This document shows positions 48,111 to 60,187 of a stretch of 64,000 nt of DNA, piece by piece. Source of the DNA: Cephalopachus bancanus (Eukaryota; Chordata; Mammalia; Primates; Tarsiidae). A program made the position numbers and the translations under genes. The stretch spans positions 868,001 to 932,000 of the forward strand of contig JAPVLO010000275.1 in NCBI GenBank assembly GCA_027257055.1. The letters run 5' to 3'. Under the pieces are notes generated by a model. That model was given only the letters and a program-made list of their open reading frames with translations, searched no databases and was not told the DNA's origin. Positions within the stretch are counted from its first letter, which is position 1; every line of letters starts with the position of its first letter.

Positions 48111-48513
48111 GCTATACTGGCCTGCAGGTGTGTCTCCCTCTGTGTTCCTTGGGGGCAAAGTGGATGGGTCATCCCCAGGCCTTCTCCCTAGACCTTCGGT
48201 GCAGACTCCTGCAAAAATTCCTGCTTGGCAACAAATCCTTATTATATTTTAATATCAGGACCAAAAGCCCACCCTGTTCACTTGTCATTGGAGTAAATGT
48301 GTGTCTTGAAGCCCTGGGTGAGTACACCTGCCTGTGAAGCCCGGTCCTCCTCCCCTCCACCCCTTCCAGGACACAGCTGTGACACTGTCCCATGGAGATT
48401 GCAGCGCCATGACTACTGCCTTTGGGGGAAGTTAATCCATTTTCTTTCCTCTATACCAGCATGTGTGTGAAGACCAGTGATAGTGGTGACTGCTTGTGAC
48501 TGTCATGTCGCTT
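48111..48513. other. No gene seen
   Basis: Plain sequence before an Alu. Confidence 0.4.
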
Positions 48514-48529
48514 AAAAATCGGGAAATTC

Positions 48530-48823
48530 AGCAGGGCTCAGTGGCTCAGTCTGTAATCCCGCGCCTTTGGGAGGCTGAGGTGAGTGGATTGCCTGAGCCC
48601 GCGGGTTTGAGACCCGCCTGGGCAACTTGGCGAGACCTCATCTCTACAATAAAATAAAAAATGAGCCGGGTGTTGTAGCGCACGCCTGTAGTTCCAGCTA
48701 CTTGGAAGGCTGAGTCGGAAGGATCAGCGGAGCCCAGCAGGTCGAGGCTGTGATGGCCAGGAGTGGCCACTGCACTCCAGTCTGGGTGACGGAGAGAGAC
48801 TCCAACTCAAAAAAAAAAAAAAA
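48530..48823 (+). mobile_element. Alu, full-length dimer, young
   Basis: AGCAGGGCTCAGTGGCTCAGTC to GACTCCAACTC plus long A-tail. AAAAATCGGGAAATTC at 48514-48529 and 48824-48839 (16-bp exact target-site duplication). Hairpin TGGCCAGGAGTGGCCA at 48754-48769. Confidence 0.95.
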
Positions 48824-48839
48824 AAAAATCGGGAAATTC

Positions 48840-49774
48840 CTGGTCTCCTTTTGCTGTAATAAAAGGCTACGTGTTGTAATAAAAGGCTTCTGAAATCAAA
48901 TCAAAGGTGATTTCAGAAGGGGCAGGAAGCGCACGTGTTCCCTCATTATTTGGTTCTTTTTTTTCCAGTTCAGTTTCCTCTCTGCCCCTCTTGACTTTTC
49001 CATTTACTTCGACCCTCGTGTCCTGCAGCCCCCGTGCTCGGCTGGCCTGACCCTTCTGCTGGGACATGGCTGCTTGTTCCTTTCCCACCCTCCATTGCCC
49101 GCTTTTGGGTTTTGCTTTGAGTGTTATGTTGAGATACCAGTTATATATATATCCCCTCAAATATGAGAAAAACAGTCTGTATTTTAGAGATGAGAATGTG
49201 CCCAGTAGTAAAAAAAGACGTGGATGTGGGCAGTGTGCTTGCAAGACCATGACTGGAGTCTGGAGGATGGACTCACATCTGCCCTGAGAAGCAGAGGATC
49301 CCTTTCCTCCCTTCCAGCGCCTCTTAGGACTCAGAGGCAGGTGGGGCTGTGAGTACAGTGCGGCATAACTGTCTCAGATAGGCCAGATACTACTTGGAAA
49401 ACAGAAACAGATGAAACATCAAGGCAGCCCGAGTTCTGGGGTTACCTTCTCATTAGCAAATAAAAGTAACGGAGCCCCATTCCACACGGTGTGGCAGGTG
49501 GACTCCTCCCTGGCATTTCAGAGGCTTCTGGGAGCTGGGGGTGGGGGTAAGGGCTATGGGTACCTTTCCCAGGATACATCTTCCTCAGAACATCTCTGCT
49601 CTCTCAAGAGTCCCAATATCCACTTTCCCTCTGGCCTGCTCCAGGATGAGGGGTTGTCGGGGTTGGGGGAGTGGGGCGATGTTGCCCCAGACCTTGAGTG
49701 CTGCTGAAAAGGTGGAGGGCTGTGGGTGACACCTTCAGCCACTAGTCATTTGTGCCTTATAGTAAATGAGTATT
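48840..49774. other. No gene seen
   Basis: A short direct repeat, GTAATAAAAGGCT, lies at 48856-48868 and again at about 48877. Open frames match nothing. Confidence 0.4.
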
Positions 49775-49786
49775 AAGCAGTTCTGG

Positions 49787-50096
49787 AGCCGGGCTCGGTG
49801 GCTCAGCCTGTAATCCCGCGCCTTTGGGAGGCTGAGGTGAGTGAATTGCCTGAGCCCGCGGGTTCGAGACCTGCCTGGGCAACTTGGCAAGACCTTCTCT
49901 CTACAATAAATCAAAAATTAGCCGGGCATGGTAGCGCATGCCTATAGTTCTGGCTACTTGGAAGGCTGAGGCGGAAGGATCACCAGAGCCCTAGCAGGTC
50001 GAAGCTGCGGTGGCTGGGAGCAGCCACTGCATTCCAGTCTGGGTGACAGAGTGAGACTCCAACTCAGAAAAACAAAAAAACAACAACAAAACCCAA
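49787..50096 (+). mobile_element. Alu, full-length dimer, young and CpG-rich
   Basis: AGCCGGGCTCGGTGGCTCAGCC to GACTCCAACTCAG, then an A-rich tail with C interruptions. Target-site duplication CAGTTCTGG at 49778-49786 and 50099-50107. Hairpin GTGGCTGGGAGCAGCCAC at 50010-50027. Confidence 0.93.
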
Positions 50097-50107
50097 AACA
50101 GTTCTGG

Positions 50108-52679
50108 TTTTGGCTGAGGGAGTTCATTAAGGGTTGTCTGTATAGAAGTATCTACAAGATGAAACTAAAAAATACACATTTCAGAGGATCAAAGGTTACA
50201 ATATATAAAACAGGTATTTCATATTCTAGAACTTTCTTTTCAGAAAAAGTTTTAAAGCTCTTCACTGAAGACTAAGATTTAATTGTCTTCTTAAGCATGG
50301 CCTCCGAGACTGCCATGCCAGTGAGCAGGATGTACAGGGAGCAGGGCACCTCGGGTCATGGGATAGGGCAGTGGCTGTGGTAGGAATGGAAGCCCCTCGA
50401 GGGTGCCCTGGAGGGTCCAGGTGGAGAAGCACTCTGTCAGCCTGTGGTCTTTGTTCCTCACAGAATATGAGAACCCTCCTGTGCTGGGAAGAGGAGAGCT
50501 ACTGGTTTGATCTTGAGCCCACCCAGTCATGTCCTAAATCACCCATGGCTGCCCTGAGCCCCACCGTTCTCTGCCTCTTTGTTTGAACATGCCCAACATT
50601 TGCCCAGTCCCCGTGGCCCCCTTTAACCCCCACTTGAGCTCTCTGTGACGGGGGTGCCTGCTCTCTGTGTGGTCTGAGTGCTGTGTCTGCACACGCTCAG
50701 CTGAGCCACTGGCCAGCCTGGTCCCCAGGAGTGGGAGGGAGGGAGGTGGAGCAATCCTGGTATCGAACAGGTGAGTGTGGAGAACTTGGAGATAGTGTGA
50801 GAGCTGCCACCTTGCCTCTGTCATCAGAGCAGGGTGGTGCCTCAGCCCTACACCAGGGAGACCCGGAGCTCTTCCCAGGCTCCATGGGGACTGGGGCAGG
50901 GCCACCAGGGGCTCTGTGGGAGTGACTGCAGGGAGTGGACGTGTGGGCAGGTGTTGAGCGTCTCTCTTGTTTATGTGGCGCTGTTAGCACTTCTTAAAAT
51001 GAATGAATGCTTAGGATATTCCTGATTTCACCATGATGGGAAGGTGTGCTTGAAGGATAAAGAATTCTCTTCCTCATTTGTAATACTCTACAAAATGTCT
51101 AGCTAATTAAAACCGTGATGTGATATAGGATCTTTGAGGATGATAAAACTTGAAGGGTCTTGAGCCTTAAGCCACCATGTGGTTCTGGTAATGAGCTTGA
51201 TGTGTAACTGCTGGTGTAACACACTTCTGTTTTCTTCCTTAATATTAAAGTTTTTGTCCTCTTTCATCTTGCTATGTGTATTCTTCTGTACTCTAGAGTG
51301 ATCCTTCAGTGTGACTAACATATTGGTAATTTATTCTGCTGCGCTTTCTGTCCTGTAAGAACAATAAAGGGTAATCCCTCACATCCAGTGCACGCTGAAT
51401 GGAGAGAAGGAAAGGTGTTTGCATCTGTATTTCGCCTGCCAAGCTGCTGCTTCTCCCTGCCCTGTCTTCCTCTCTGTCAGTGATGGCCGAGGAACGTCCC
51501 AGCTCCCTGGACCTCTCAGGCTGACCCTGCCAGTCCCACTGCCAGCACTTCAGCTCTAACACATTCCTTCTCGTGGCTCGTCATGACCCTGGCGTCCCTC
51601 TCTAAGCTCCTTCTCCTAGTGCAGATGTCATGCCAGACGGCAGACATCTGTCCCTGCCGCCCTCCCTGCTTCGAGCTCCTTTTCTTGCTCGGCTTCACTC
51701 AGTTCTCGTTGGTCTCGATTTCCTAGCTGAAGGGAAAAAGCTAAGTTTGGCAATTAAACTTTGGATTCCAGTGCTCTTTCTTCCTTATTTGGCCCATTCT
51801 GCCTTGATTGCGGCAATCTCTCCTCACACTTTTGAACAATCTCATACATCAACAATGATTGTTTTCATTGAAGAAGACTCTCCACCCAAGGCTGGGGACC
51901 CTCAGGGCCCAGGGGTGGGTGGAGCCCCTGGGTGGAGTATTGGTGTCCTTGGAGTTCAGTGTTCCTAGACCAGCCCATCTCTGCAAGATCCAGATTTTAT
52001 CCTTTAGGTTTTCAGATTAATTTTTCAAAACTAATTTCCAAAAAGGCAAGATATTCAGAAAACAGAATGGAAAAGCTAGATTAAATTTGATTCACCTGGT
52101 TGAACAGTCTAATTTTCATCTCTGCTGATGGAATGTGACATTTATCATATGGAAGAGTTTTCAAAAGCTTGCATGCAAGCTATTTTATTATTAATTTGAA
52201 AAAATAAGCGTCTTCATTGTTTGCTCATCCCAATGTGTTCTTTGAAATAAGCCTTGTGGTCTGTTGACATTTCTCTGCCTGCCTGTGTCACATTTACAGT
52301 TTTGTAGGTCAGTGTCAACATGTGATGCCAGGACACCGTAGGGAACAGTCACTTAAATACATGTAGGATGCAGTACAGAGTGGGTTTTGTGATCTGGGCT
52401 CAGCTGCATACAGCAGGCAGAGCTGTCCCATCCTAACATTCTGGAAGTAGGTGAATTTCATATTGTGAAGACATCTATGCAGGACTGAGTGGTTTATTAT
52501 AGATGTCTGCCAGGGGACTCTTGAAGGTTGATGGTGTGTCTTCATTTCAAATCCACAAAACCCCAGCGTTCATGAAGGTTCCCTCCCTACTGTGCTGTTT
52601 TAGGAGGGCTTGTGTCTGCAGAGAATGATGATCTGCCTGTAGGTCACTGTTTTGTTTTTTGGTTTTTTTTAGAAGCACA
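50108..52679. other. No gene supported
   Basis: GC-rich 50280-50960 has overlapping open frames on both strands; 51000-52660 is AT-richer. No recognised family, no promoter or exon pattern I can defend. Confidence 0.4.
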
Positions 52680-52838
<159 letters not shown>

Positions 52839-52916
52839 GGTAGCTTTAATTAGAAGGGAGAAGGATATTTTTAGACTTAGCACATTTAAAAAACAATCAA
52901 ATACTCGGAAGTTGCA

Positions 52917-53306
52917 TGGAACCCTATTTTTATTTTTTATTTATTTATTTTTTTGTGCTCAAAATTTTATTAGATGATGTGATACAATGAGAGTTAAAGA
53001 CAGGTACAGTTCCAATCCTCTTGAAGTTTACAGTCCAGTGGGGAAGACTAACATTAATCAAGTAACCCATATAACCACACAAACATAATTAAAAATGTAC
53101 CTCTAATATAATTTATGAAAATAATATATTTTAGAGATACATACTGAATTATTTGAGATGAAATGTGAATTATCTCAAAATAATCTTAATGGAAAATGGG
53201 TGAAAGCATAATGAAATGAGACTGTCATGAATTGCTAGTTGTAGGATGTGAGTTTGTTTGTGCTGCTATCGCAAAATACCATCAACGATGTGGAACCCTA
53301 TTTTTA
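52917..53306 (-). mobile_element. 358-bp retrocopy, antisense, possibly LTR-initiated transcript
   Basis: TGGAACCCTATTTTTA at 52917-52932 and 53291-53306 (16-bp exact target-site duplication). On the minus strand it ends CTAATAAAATTTTGAGCAC then an A-rich run with ATAAATAAATAAA, giving a poly(A) signal about 15 nt before the tail. Its minus-strand 5' end (from 53284, GGTATTTTGCGATAGCAGC) matches the 3' end of a MaLR LTR. The source is unknown. Confidence 0.65.
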
Positions 53307-53531
53307 AAAAATAAATAAATGTTTAAGAAGCTGGATGTCTTTTGCGGGATGCGGAGCAGTCGCTCAGACCTGCAGGTGGGAGCAAGGGAGGCTCAGCCAG
53401 CCAAGGCTATAGGGTGGCAGGTGGTGCAGAACACACCTGCCCTCTGTTGACCTAGGATGAAAAGCACTTTCACTGGGGAGCAGGAGTGGTCAGAGTGGTC
53501 TGTTCTCCGCTAATCCCAGAACAACTTTGTT
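53307..53531. other. No gene seen
   Basis: Plain sequence before an Alu. Confidence 0.4.
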
Positions 53532-53547
53532 TCTCCGTGGAAATCTT

Positions 53548-53839
53548 TTTTTTTTTTTTTTTTTTTTGAGTCTGAGTCTCACTCTGTCGCCCAGACTGGA
53601 GTGCAGTGGCCGCTCCGGCCACCGCAGCCTCGATCCGCTGGGCTCCGGCGATCCTTCCGCCTCAGCCTTCCGAGTAGCCGGAATTACGGGCGTGCGCTAC
53701 CATGCCCGGCTGATTTTTGGATTTATTGTAGAGATGAGGTCTTGCTGCCCAGGCGGGTCTCGAACCCGTGGACTCAGGCAATCCACTCACCTCAACCTCC
53801 CAAAGGCATGGGTTTACAGGCTGAGCCACCGAGCCCGGC
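53548..53839 (-). mobile_element. Alu, full-length dimer, antisense, young
   Basis: GAGTCTGAGTCTCACTCTGTCGC to GGCTGAGCCACCGAGCCCGG. TCTCCGTGGAAATCTT at 53532-53547 and 53840-53855 (16-bp exact target-site duplication). Confidence 0.95.
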
Positions 53840-54013
53840 TCTCCGTGGAAATCTTAAACAGCGTTCTTGATTCACCGTGCTTTTAGGTTGGGCTATTTTT
53901 GAAATGTATTGGATCATGATCCCAATTTTCTAAATATTGAATTGCATTTCAGAATTCAAAATTATTTTATTTGTGTTTGAAATTGGAAAAGGAGCTTGCT
54001 TATTGCAAGAATT

Positions 54014-54476
54014 TGTGGTTGGAAGAATCGTGGCCCCCAAAGATGTCCACATCTTCATCCCTGGAAACTGTTGGTGAGATGGTGAAGGGAAATTAAGGTT
54101 GTGAATGGAGTTGAGATCACTAGTCAGTTGACCTTGAGAAGGGAGATCATTCTGGATCATTTGGGTGAGAAACGGGTCTCATAAGTGGAAGAGGGAGGAA
54201 GAAGAGGAGACTCTGAAGGAGCTGTGATTATGGAAGGACAGTCAGAGGGAGGCCACGTTCTTGGCTTTGAAGATGGAGGAAGGTAGCTGGGAGCTAAGGC
54301 ATGTGGGTGGCTTCTGGGTGCTGGAGACGGAAGGTAATGGATTCTCCCTTAGTGTTTCCACGTGAGACTTGTGTTGGATTTCTAACCCACAGAACTGCAG
54401 GATAACACACTTGTGTTGTTTTAAGATGCTAAATTTGTGGTAATTTGTTTTGTCAGCCTCGTAAAACGAATACAAA
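54014..54476 (+). mobile_element. MLT1-like solo LTR, sense
   Basis: TGTGGTTGGAAGAATCGTGGCCCCCAAAG to GTAAAACGAATACA. GGCTTTGAAGATGGAGG and TTGTGTTGTTTTAAGATGC are standard MLT1 text. TG...CA ends present. Confidence 0.85.
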
Positions 54477-54790
54477 AGCGAAACATATAAGCTTCTATCC
54501 AACATCCCATTCCCTACCATGGTGCCACTGAGGACTCAGGCTCCTCCTCTTTCTGCCCACCAGTTTATGTTGGCTTTGCCCTGTGTTTATTGTCTCAGAG
54601 TTCTCACAGGGCTCCAAAGAACACATCTGTCTTCCGGGCAGCAAGAATTGGAAACAGAGGGGTGGCACCTGTTCCAGGAAAGAAAAATCCTTCCAAGAAA
54701 ACCCTAGCAGACTTTCACATATGCCTCTTTAGCCAGAGTTGGGTCACCTAGCCACTCGAATGAATTGTAGTCTGAGGAAGGAGTGTTAGT

Positions 54791-56058
54791 TGGTATCTTA
54801 GCCTGTTCGGGGTTGCTATAACAAAATATCACGTACTTGCTTAAAAACAACAGAAATCTATTTCTCACCGTTCTGGTGGCTGGAAGTCCAAGAGCAAGGA
54901 ACAGCAGATTCAATGTCGGGCGAGGGCCCACTTCCTCATGGGTAGCATACTTTCATCTATGGCCGTGTGTTCTGAATATGCCCGGCCTCATCTGATAGTG
55001 CTGTCTCGTTGAGTCTTCACATGGTGGAAGGGCCGAGCTCACTCTCTTTGGCCTTTTATTTTATAAGAGCTCTGTCTGAGATACAGGAAAAAAAAGTTTT
55101 TCCTTCTTTAACTCTCTATATAGAACACTTCACCTCTGGTCACCAAAATGTATGTGTGTGGGACAATATCCCACACACCAAGTAATTCGCCAGCACACAC
55201 CAGCTGGGAATCCTCCAATTAAATTTTTATACTATCTACCTGGAGACAGAGTTAGAACCCACAGGCTGAGGGCTCAGTCCCACATCAAATGCCAATCCCA
55301 AGTCCCAGGTTTTGACCTGTACTTCTGGCCAATCAGCCATAAATTGGGGTTTCCACAATCCTTTTGTCCAGTTTGCTTAATTTGCTGGGATGACTCAAGA
55401 ACCCAGGGAACCATTGTACATATATTCATCTGACTATCGTATAGAGTATGACAAAGGATACAGATGAACAGCAGGTGAAGAGATGCACAGGGCCAGGCCT
55501 GTGGGTAGGGGCACAGTGCTTCCATGCCTGTCTGGGCACACCGCCCTTCAGGAGTCTTCACATGCTCAGCCCTGGAAGCTGTCTGAGCCCAGTTCTTTTG
55601 AGTTTTGATGGAGGCTTGATGACGCAGGCATGACTGACAACATGATTGGCTGTTGGGGGGCAACTCAACCTTCAGCCCCTTTTGCCTCCCCTAAGGAGGG
55701 AGGTGTAGACCTGAAAGTTCCAGCCCTTTAATCACATGGTTGTTTCCTCTGGCAACCAGACCTCATCCCGGGTGACCCAGGAGCTCCCAGCCACTGGTCA
55801 TCTCATTAGCACACAAAATGCAGCCCTCGCTTGGGAGATTCCAAGTGTTCAGGAGCTGTGTGTCAGGAAAGGAGGAAGAAGTCCAAATACGCATCTCTTA
55901 TTCGAAATCACAGTATCACAGCACTCCTCCCATTCAGGAGGGCTCTGCCCTCATGACCTAGTAATCTCCTCAGGGTCCCACCTCCTAATACCATCACCTT
56001 GGGGCTTAAGGTTTCAACATATGAATTTTGGGGGGACCCAAACATTTAGACCATAACA
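54791..56058 (-). mobile_element. MaLR-type LTR, antisense, split by another LTR
   Basis: Left half 54791-55072 (TGGTATCTTAGCCTGTTCGGGG..., TTGCTATAACAAAATATC) and right half 55921-56058 (CCATTCAGGAGGGCTCTGCCCTCATGACC... CATTTAGACCATAACA). The halves join into one LTR in the right order when 55073-55920 is removed. Confidence 0.8.
55073..55920 (-). mobile_element. LTR inserted in the MaLR LTR (MER21-like, tentative)
   Basis: Starts TGTCTGAGATACAGG and ends ATCACAGTATCACA (TG...CA). Internal text GGTCACCAAAATGTATGTGTG, CCAGCTGGGAATCCTCC and AAGGATACAGATGAACAGC is a common ERV LTR of about 850 bp. Family name from memory. Flanks AGCTC and GCACT are only a weak duplication. Confidence 0.55.
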
Positions 56059-57500
56059 CATTGCCACCCCAACAGATCTGCTCTTCCATGAGGGAGGAAG
56101 GTGTCCGTATTGTACTGGCAACCCTGTCTTTCCTAGACTTTGTCCACCAACTGATGCAGCTATGCTTATGGTTAGAAGGTCCTCCCTTTTCTGGAGCCAG
56201 GGTCTCAACTTGAGTGCTCAGTGGACAACCAGTCAGGGCCTAATTTCCAGGGACTGGGGTGTCTCTCCCACCTGAGGGCTTGCCAGGTAGATCATGCATT
56301 CATCATCTGGTCATCCAGCTCCCATGGGGCGAGGAACATCCACCAGAACTGTGATCCCATATGATTTTCAGCATAGTGGTGGCGCCTTGCCTGTTTCGGT
56401 GGGCTAATTAATGCATAATTAGTTAATCTTGCTCCTTGACTATTTCCCAAGTTACTCATCCCTAGTGCAGGGTCTTTTCCTTGGAATTCTGGTATTTGGG
56501 AATGCCGGGCGTCTTTGGGCATCAGCATGGGGAGAAGCTCTTGGGCCTTGGAGGAGCTTATCAGGACCACAGCTTCCCACTGTGTGACGAGTCCCTGGGG
56601 GGTTTGTAGGATTCCAGCGAGAGTAGTTACTGGGGCCCTCTGTTTTGGCATTTAGATGTGGGACAGGGAGGCTGGTGAGCCGGCTGCCCCAGAAAGGTGA
56701 CAACAGAAGGGTGGTGAAAGCAAAGGCCAAATCCCAGAACCTTCTGCTCCATTTGAGAGACTTGTTGCTCAGACCCTCCTGGAAGTACCTTAGAAACTCA
56801 GGTGCCTGGTCGCAGAGCAGCACTGATTCTCAGCATGGAAACATGAGGGCTCTCTCCCTCTCACAGACTGTTTTAGGCTTCAAAGGGCTGGGAAGGGGAG
56901 AGGATCAATTACTGCCCGTGGTTTCTGTCCAGGGAGGACCAAGGCTGCTGTCCTGACAGTGCTGTCCTGAGACACATCCTGCTATAGGAACAGAGTGGAT
57001 GTGTGTTTTTAGAATTGGGCAGAATAAAATATGGACAAAGAGCAGGACCAGCATGGCTGGCAAGTGGAAACAGTCTTTTTCTCTTCAGTGTCTTCCAGGT
57101 CTTGCGTTGGTCCAGGAGGCCCCAGAGCCCCATCACTGGAGGCTGACTTCCTAGGCTGGGGGCCACTGGCATCCTCCATATTGTGGCATACCCTCTGATG
57201 GATCCACTGATGCCTCTTTGTCCAGGTCCTCGAGGGAATGAGAGGAATGACAATGTGCACTGATATGCATGCGTGTACCCCGATGGGTCAGCGGCCCATG
57301 AGCACCATCAAGTGTTTTTCTGATCATTGAGACAAGTTGCAGAGAAGAACTGGTTCTCAGCAGAGTACTATCCCACAGTGGTCTCCAGAGTTCTCTGTCT
57401 TTGATATGAAAAATAAAACATGATTTGTACAAGATGAAAAATTCCAATCAGGGCTGGATTCCCTTTCTAAACTCCTTAGAGCTTCTGATCATTTCAGGCC
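56059..57500 (-). mobile_element. Possible ERVL-MaLR internal remnant
   Basis: Directly follows the 5' side of an antisense LTR, where internal sequence of the same element would lie on the minus strand. It has overlapping minus frames of 98-123 residues (56292-56651, 56452-56823, 56909-57253, 57151-57447) that shift into one another, as in a decayed gag-like frame. I saw no protease, RT or zinc-knuckle motif, and no second LTR. Could equally be unique DNA. Confidence 0.3.
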
Positions 57501-58529
57501 AAGAAGCCTGTGGCTGTGTTTCTCAAAGGTGGTTGAACAAGTCAGAAAGCAGCCTGAAGGAGGCAGAGCCCAGCCTCTACCTGGATGGTCACAGTGTGGT
57601 CAGTACAGTTGCTTTGGAAAATTATCTCCTCCCCTCCTGCATGCCAGTTTTTACAATGCTTATCTGGTCTGTATAATACTGTGCGTCTTAAAGATTGACC
57701 TGGAGACATGAACATACTCTGCTTACCACTTATTAGCAACTAATTCGCTCTCAGTAGGTCACCGTGTGCAAACTTCCATCAGGAACCCAATGGAGGAGGA
57801 CTTCCACTCCCTGGATGTTTCGGTGAGACAATAGAGGTTTCTAAAACAAAGAACACAGATGCTGAAGTGAATTTGGGAGGGATGGAGAGAGAATGGTGTT
57901 GGTGTTGGCTGTGTTGAGTGTGAGAGGCTTGTGAGATGTCTAGGTAGAGTTGTTGAAGAGACCCATGGGTGAGGTGTCTGGAGCTCAGCAGAGGGGCCTG
58001 GGCTGGAAAGAAAGTCTCAGAACCATTGCCATAGAGATGGCAGTGACCCATGAAAGTGTGTGAGCTCACCTGGGAAGAGGAGGAGGGACAGAAGAACCCC
58101 AAGGACTATACCTTATAATGGTGCCAGAAAAGAAATCAAGAGGGAATTGATGGTATAGGCGGAGAATCAGGAAGCAACGTAAGGTAGGCTGTATGAGATG
58201 ATCTTTGTATACAAATACAAATATTTGCATGGTATCTGGCAGTAGCAGTGAATGTTCAATGAATAGAATTATGAACGCATAGGATGTATGCATTTGTATA
58301 CATAAATGCACCCCCAGCATTGTTTATAATGTATGTAAAACATACACATGTGCATGAGCATATGTTCACACACACATACTTAAATACACAACCATCTCTC
58401 AACAATGGCAGGATGAGAGCCAGGGCAGCAGTGGGTTTAAAGCTGTATAACCCTGTTAGCAGTGTCAAATCATATGGTGTTCTGAGAATGATCCGTTGGA
58501 TTGGGAAGTTGGGGGATTATTAGTCACCT
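57501..58529. other. No gene seen
   Basis: 58280-58390 is rich in ATAC/CACA words. No family recognised. Confidence 0.4.
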
Positions 58530-58970
58530 TCATATGGCCATTTCCATCCCCTTCTTTCCCTAGCCTCTGGCAGCCTCTGTTTTACCTTTTATCTCTGTGA
58601 ACCTGAGTACTCTAAGTATCTTATGTAAATAGAATTATACAACATTTGATCTTCTGTGACTGGCTTATTTGACTTAGTATAATGTTTGCAAGGCCCATCC
58701 ATGTTGTAGCATGTGTCTGATTGCTCTCCTTTTTGAGGATGAATAATATTTCGTTGTATGTATATACCACATTTTGTTCATCCATTCATCTGTCAATGGA
58801 CACTTGGGTTGCTTCTACCCCTTAGCTGTTGTGAATGCTGTGAACACAGCCATATAAATATATCAAGTCCCTGCTTTCATATCTTTTGCATATACACCCA
58901 AAAGTGGAATTGCTGGACCATGTGGTCATTCTGTTTAACTGTTTGGAGGGAAGGTTCATTTTTAGAATGA
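58530..58970 (-). mobile_element. LINE-1 3' end, antisense
   Basis: GAACCTGAGTACTCTAAGTATC, GTGACTGGCTTATTTGAC, AATAATATTTCGTTGTATG and AAAAGTGGAATTGCTGGACC. Confidence 0.85.
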
Positions 58971-59604
58971 GGAGACACAGTTGATAAGTTTGCTAGGGTG
59001 GAGGCAGGGGAAGGGAAGCCCCCTAGATCAGGCCCTGGAGGAGGGGTGGTGCTGGGATTCAGGAAGAGGAGGGAGAACAACGGTGGTGGCCCTGAGACAG
59101 AAAATGGTGACAGGGGAAGAGACAGGGAGTGCCCTCACCATCCCTGGCCATCCTGGCCTTCTCGGCCAGCAGTGAGAGGCACAACAGCAGGGTGAGCTGG
59201 GTGTGGCTGGGGGACGGGATATGCAATATGGCCACTGAGCTAAAGTTGGAAACTGGTTATCTGTGGTGACATTAATAATCAGTTTTGCAGTTTTCTCCAG
59301 GAAGATGTAAAACCCAGCAGTGACCTTTTTCCACATGCTAATGTTGGAGATGAGTGATGGTTGTAATTTTATAAGTGCAATGTTAACTCAAGGTTACTGC
59401 AGAAAATTTTATGATTAATGCATACTATTCTATTAAATGCAGAATAAAAAATGTTTTTCCCGCATGCAGGACTAAGCAAAATGACACGTATGTTCCCTGG
59501 CACCAGGCATTAAAACAGGAAAAGAAAATTAGGTTATTGCTGTAATAATCATTAAACACAGCAGGGGTGGAAAGGAAGGAGAAAGTTGTTCAAAAATCAC
59601 TTTT
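58971..59604. other. No gene seen
   Basis: Plain sequence, GC-rich at 58990-59220. Confidence 0.4.
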
Positions 59605-59885
59605 TAAGAACTACTGTGTTCTATGATTCCATTTATAGGAAATTCAAAATGAGCAAAACTACTCTATTATGACAAATCCTAACAGTGGTTGCTGGAGGGG
59701 CGGGAATAGACTGAAGAGGGTGCCGAGAACTTTCTGGGGGATGGAAATGTTCCATGCCTCAATTGGGACGTTAGTTTCATGGATGTGTATACTGTGTTTG
59801 TCAAAACTCATAGACTTGTACATTTACAGTCTGGATCTCACTGCACATAAATTTTACCACAATAAAAAATGGTAGCATAAAATAA
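59605..59885 (+). mobile_element. LINE-1 3' end, sense
   Basis: GATTCCATTTATAGGAAATTC, GTGGTTGCTGGAGGGGCGGG, CATAAATTTTACCACAATAAAAAA. Truncated. Confidence 0.8.
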
Positions 59886-60187
59886 TCCCAGAGATTTATG
59901 GCACCTTTTCAGGGATCTAGACACACCAACAGAAATGAGAATAAAATTTAAGGATGTTATAGCCACAGAAACCAAAATGTCTGCAAGGTAAAAATTCTCT
60001 GGAGATCTGCTCCTGACTTCAAGTTCAGTAATATATGGCAAGAGACACTACCTGAAAATTAATTTTGGGGGGTAGGGTGGGAAGAGGGTGTTTTATGTAT
60101 TCATATAACTGTGTATGAATATCTTAATCTTCTTGTGCAATTCTCTCATATGAAATGATAAAAAAGCCTATTTGTAAAGTATTTACA
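59886..60187. other. No gene seen
   Basis: AT-rich plain sequence with GGGGGGTAGGGTGGG at 60066-60080. Confidence 0.4.
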
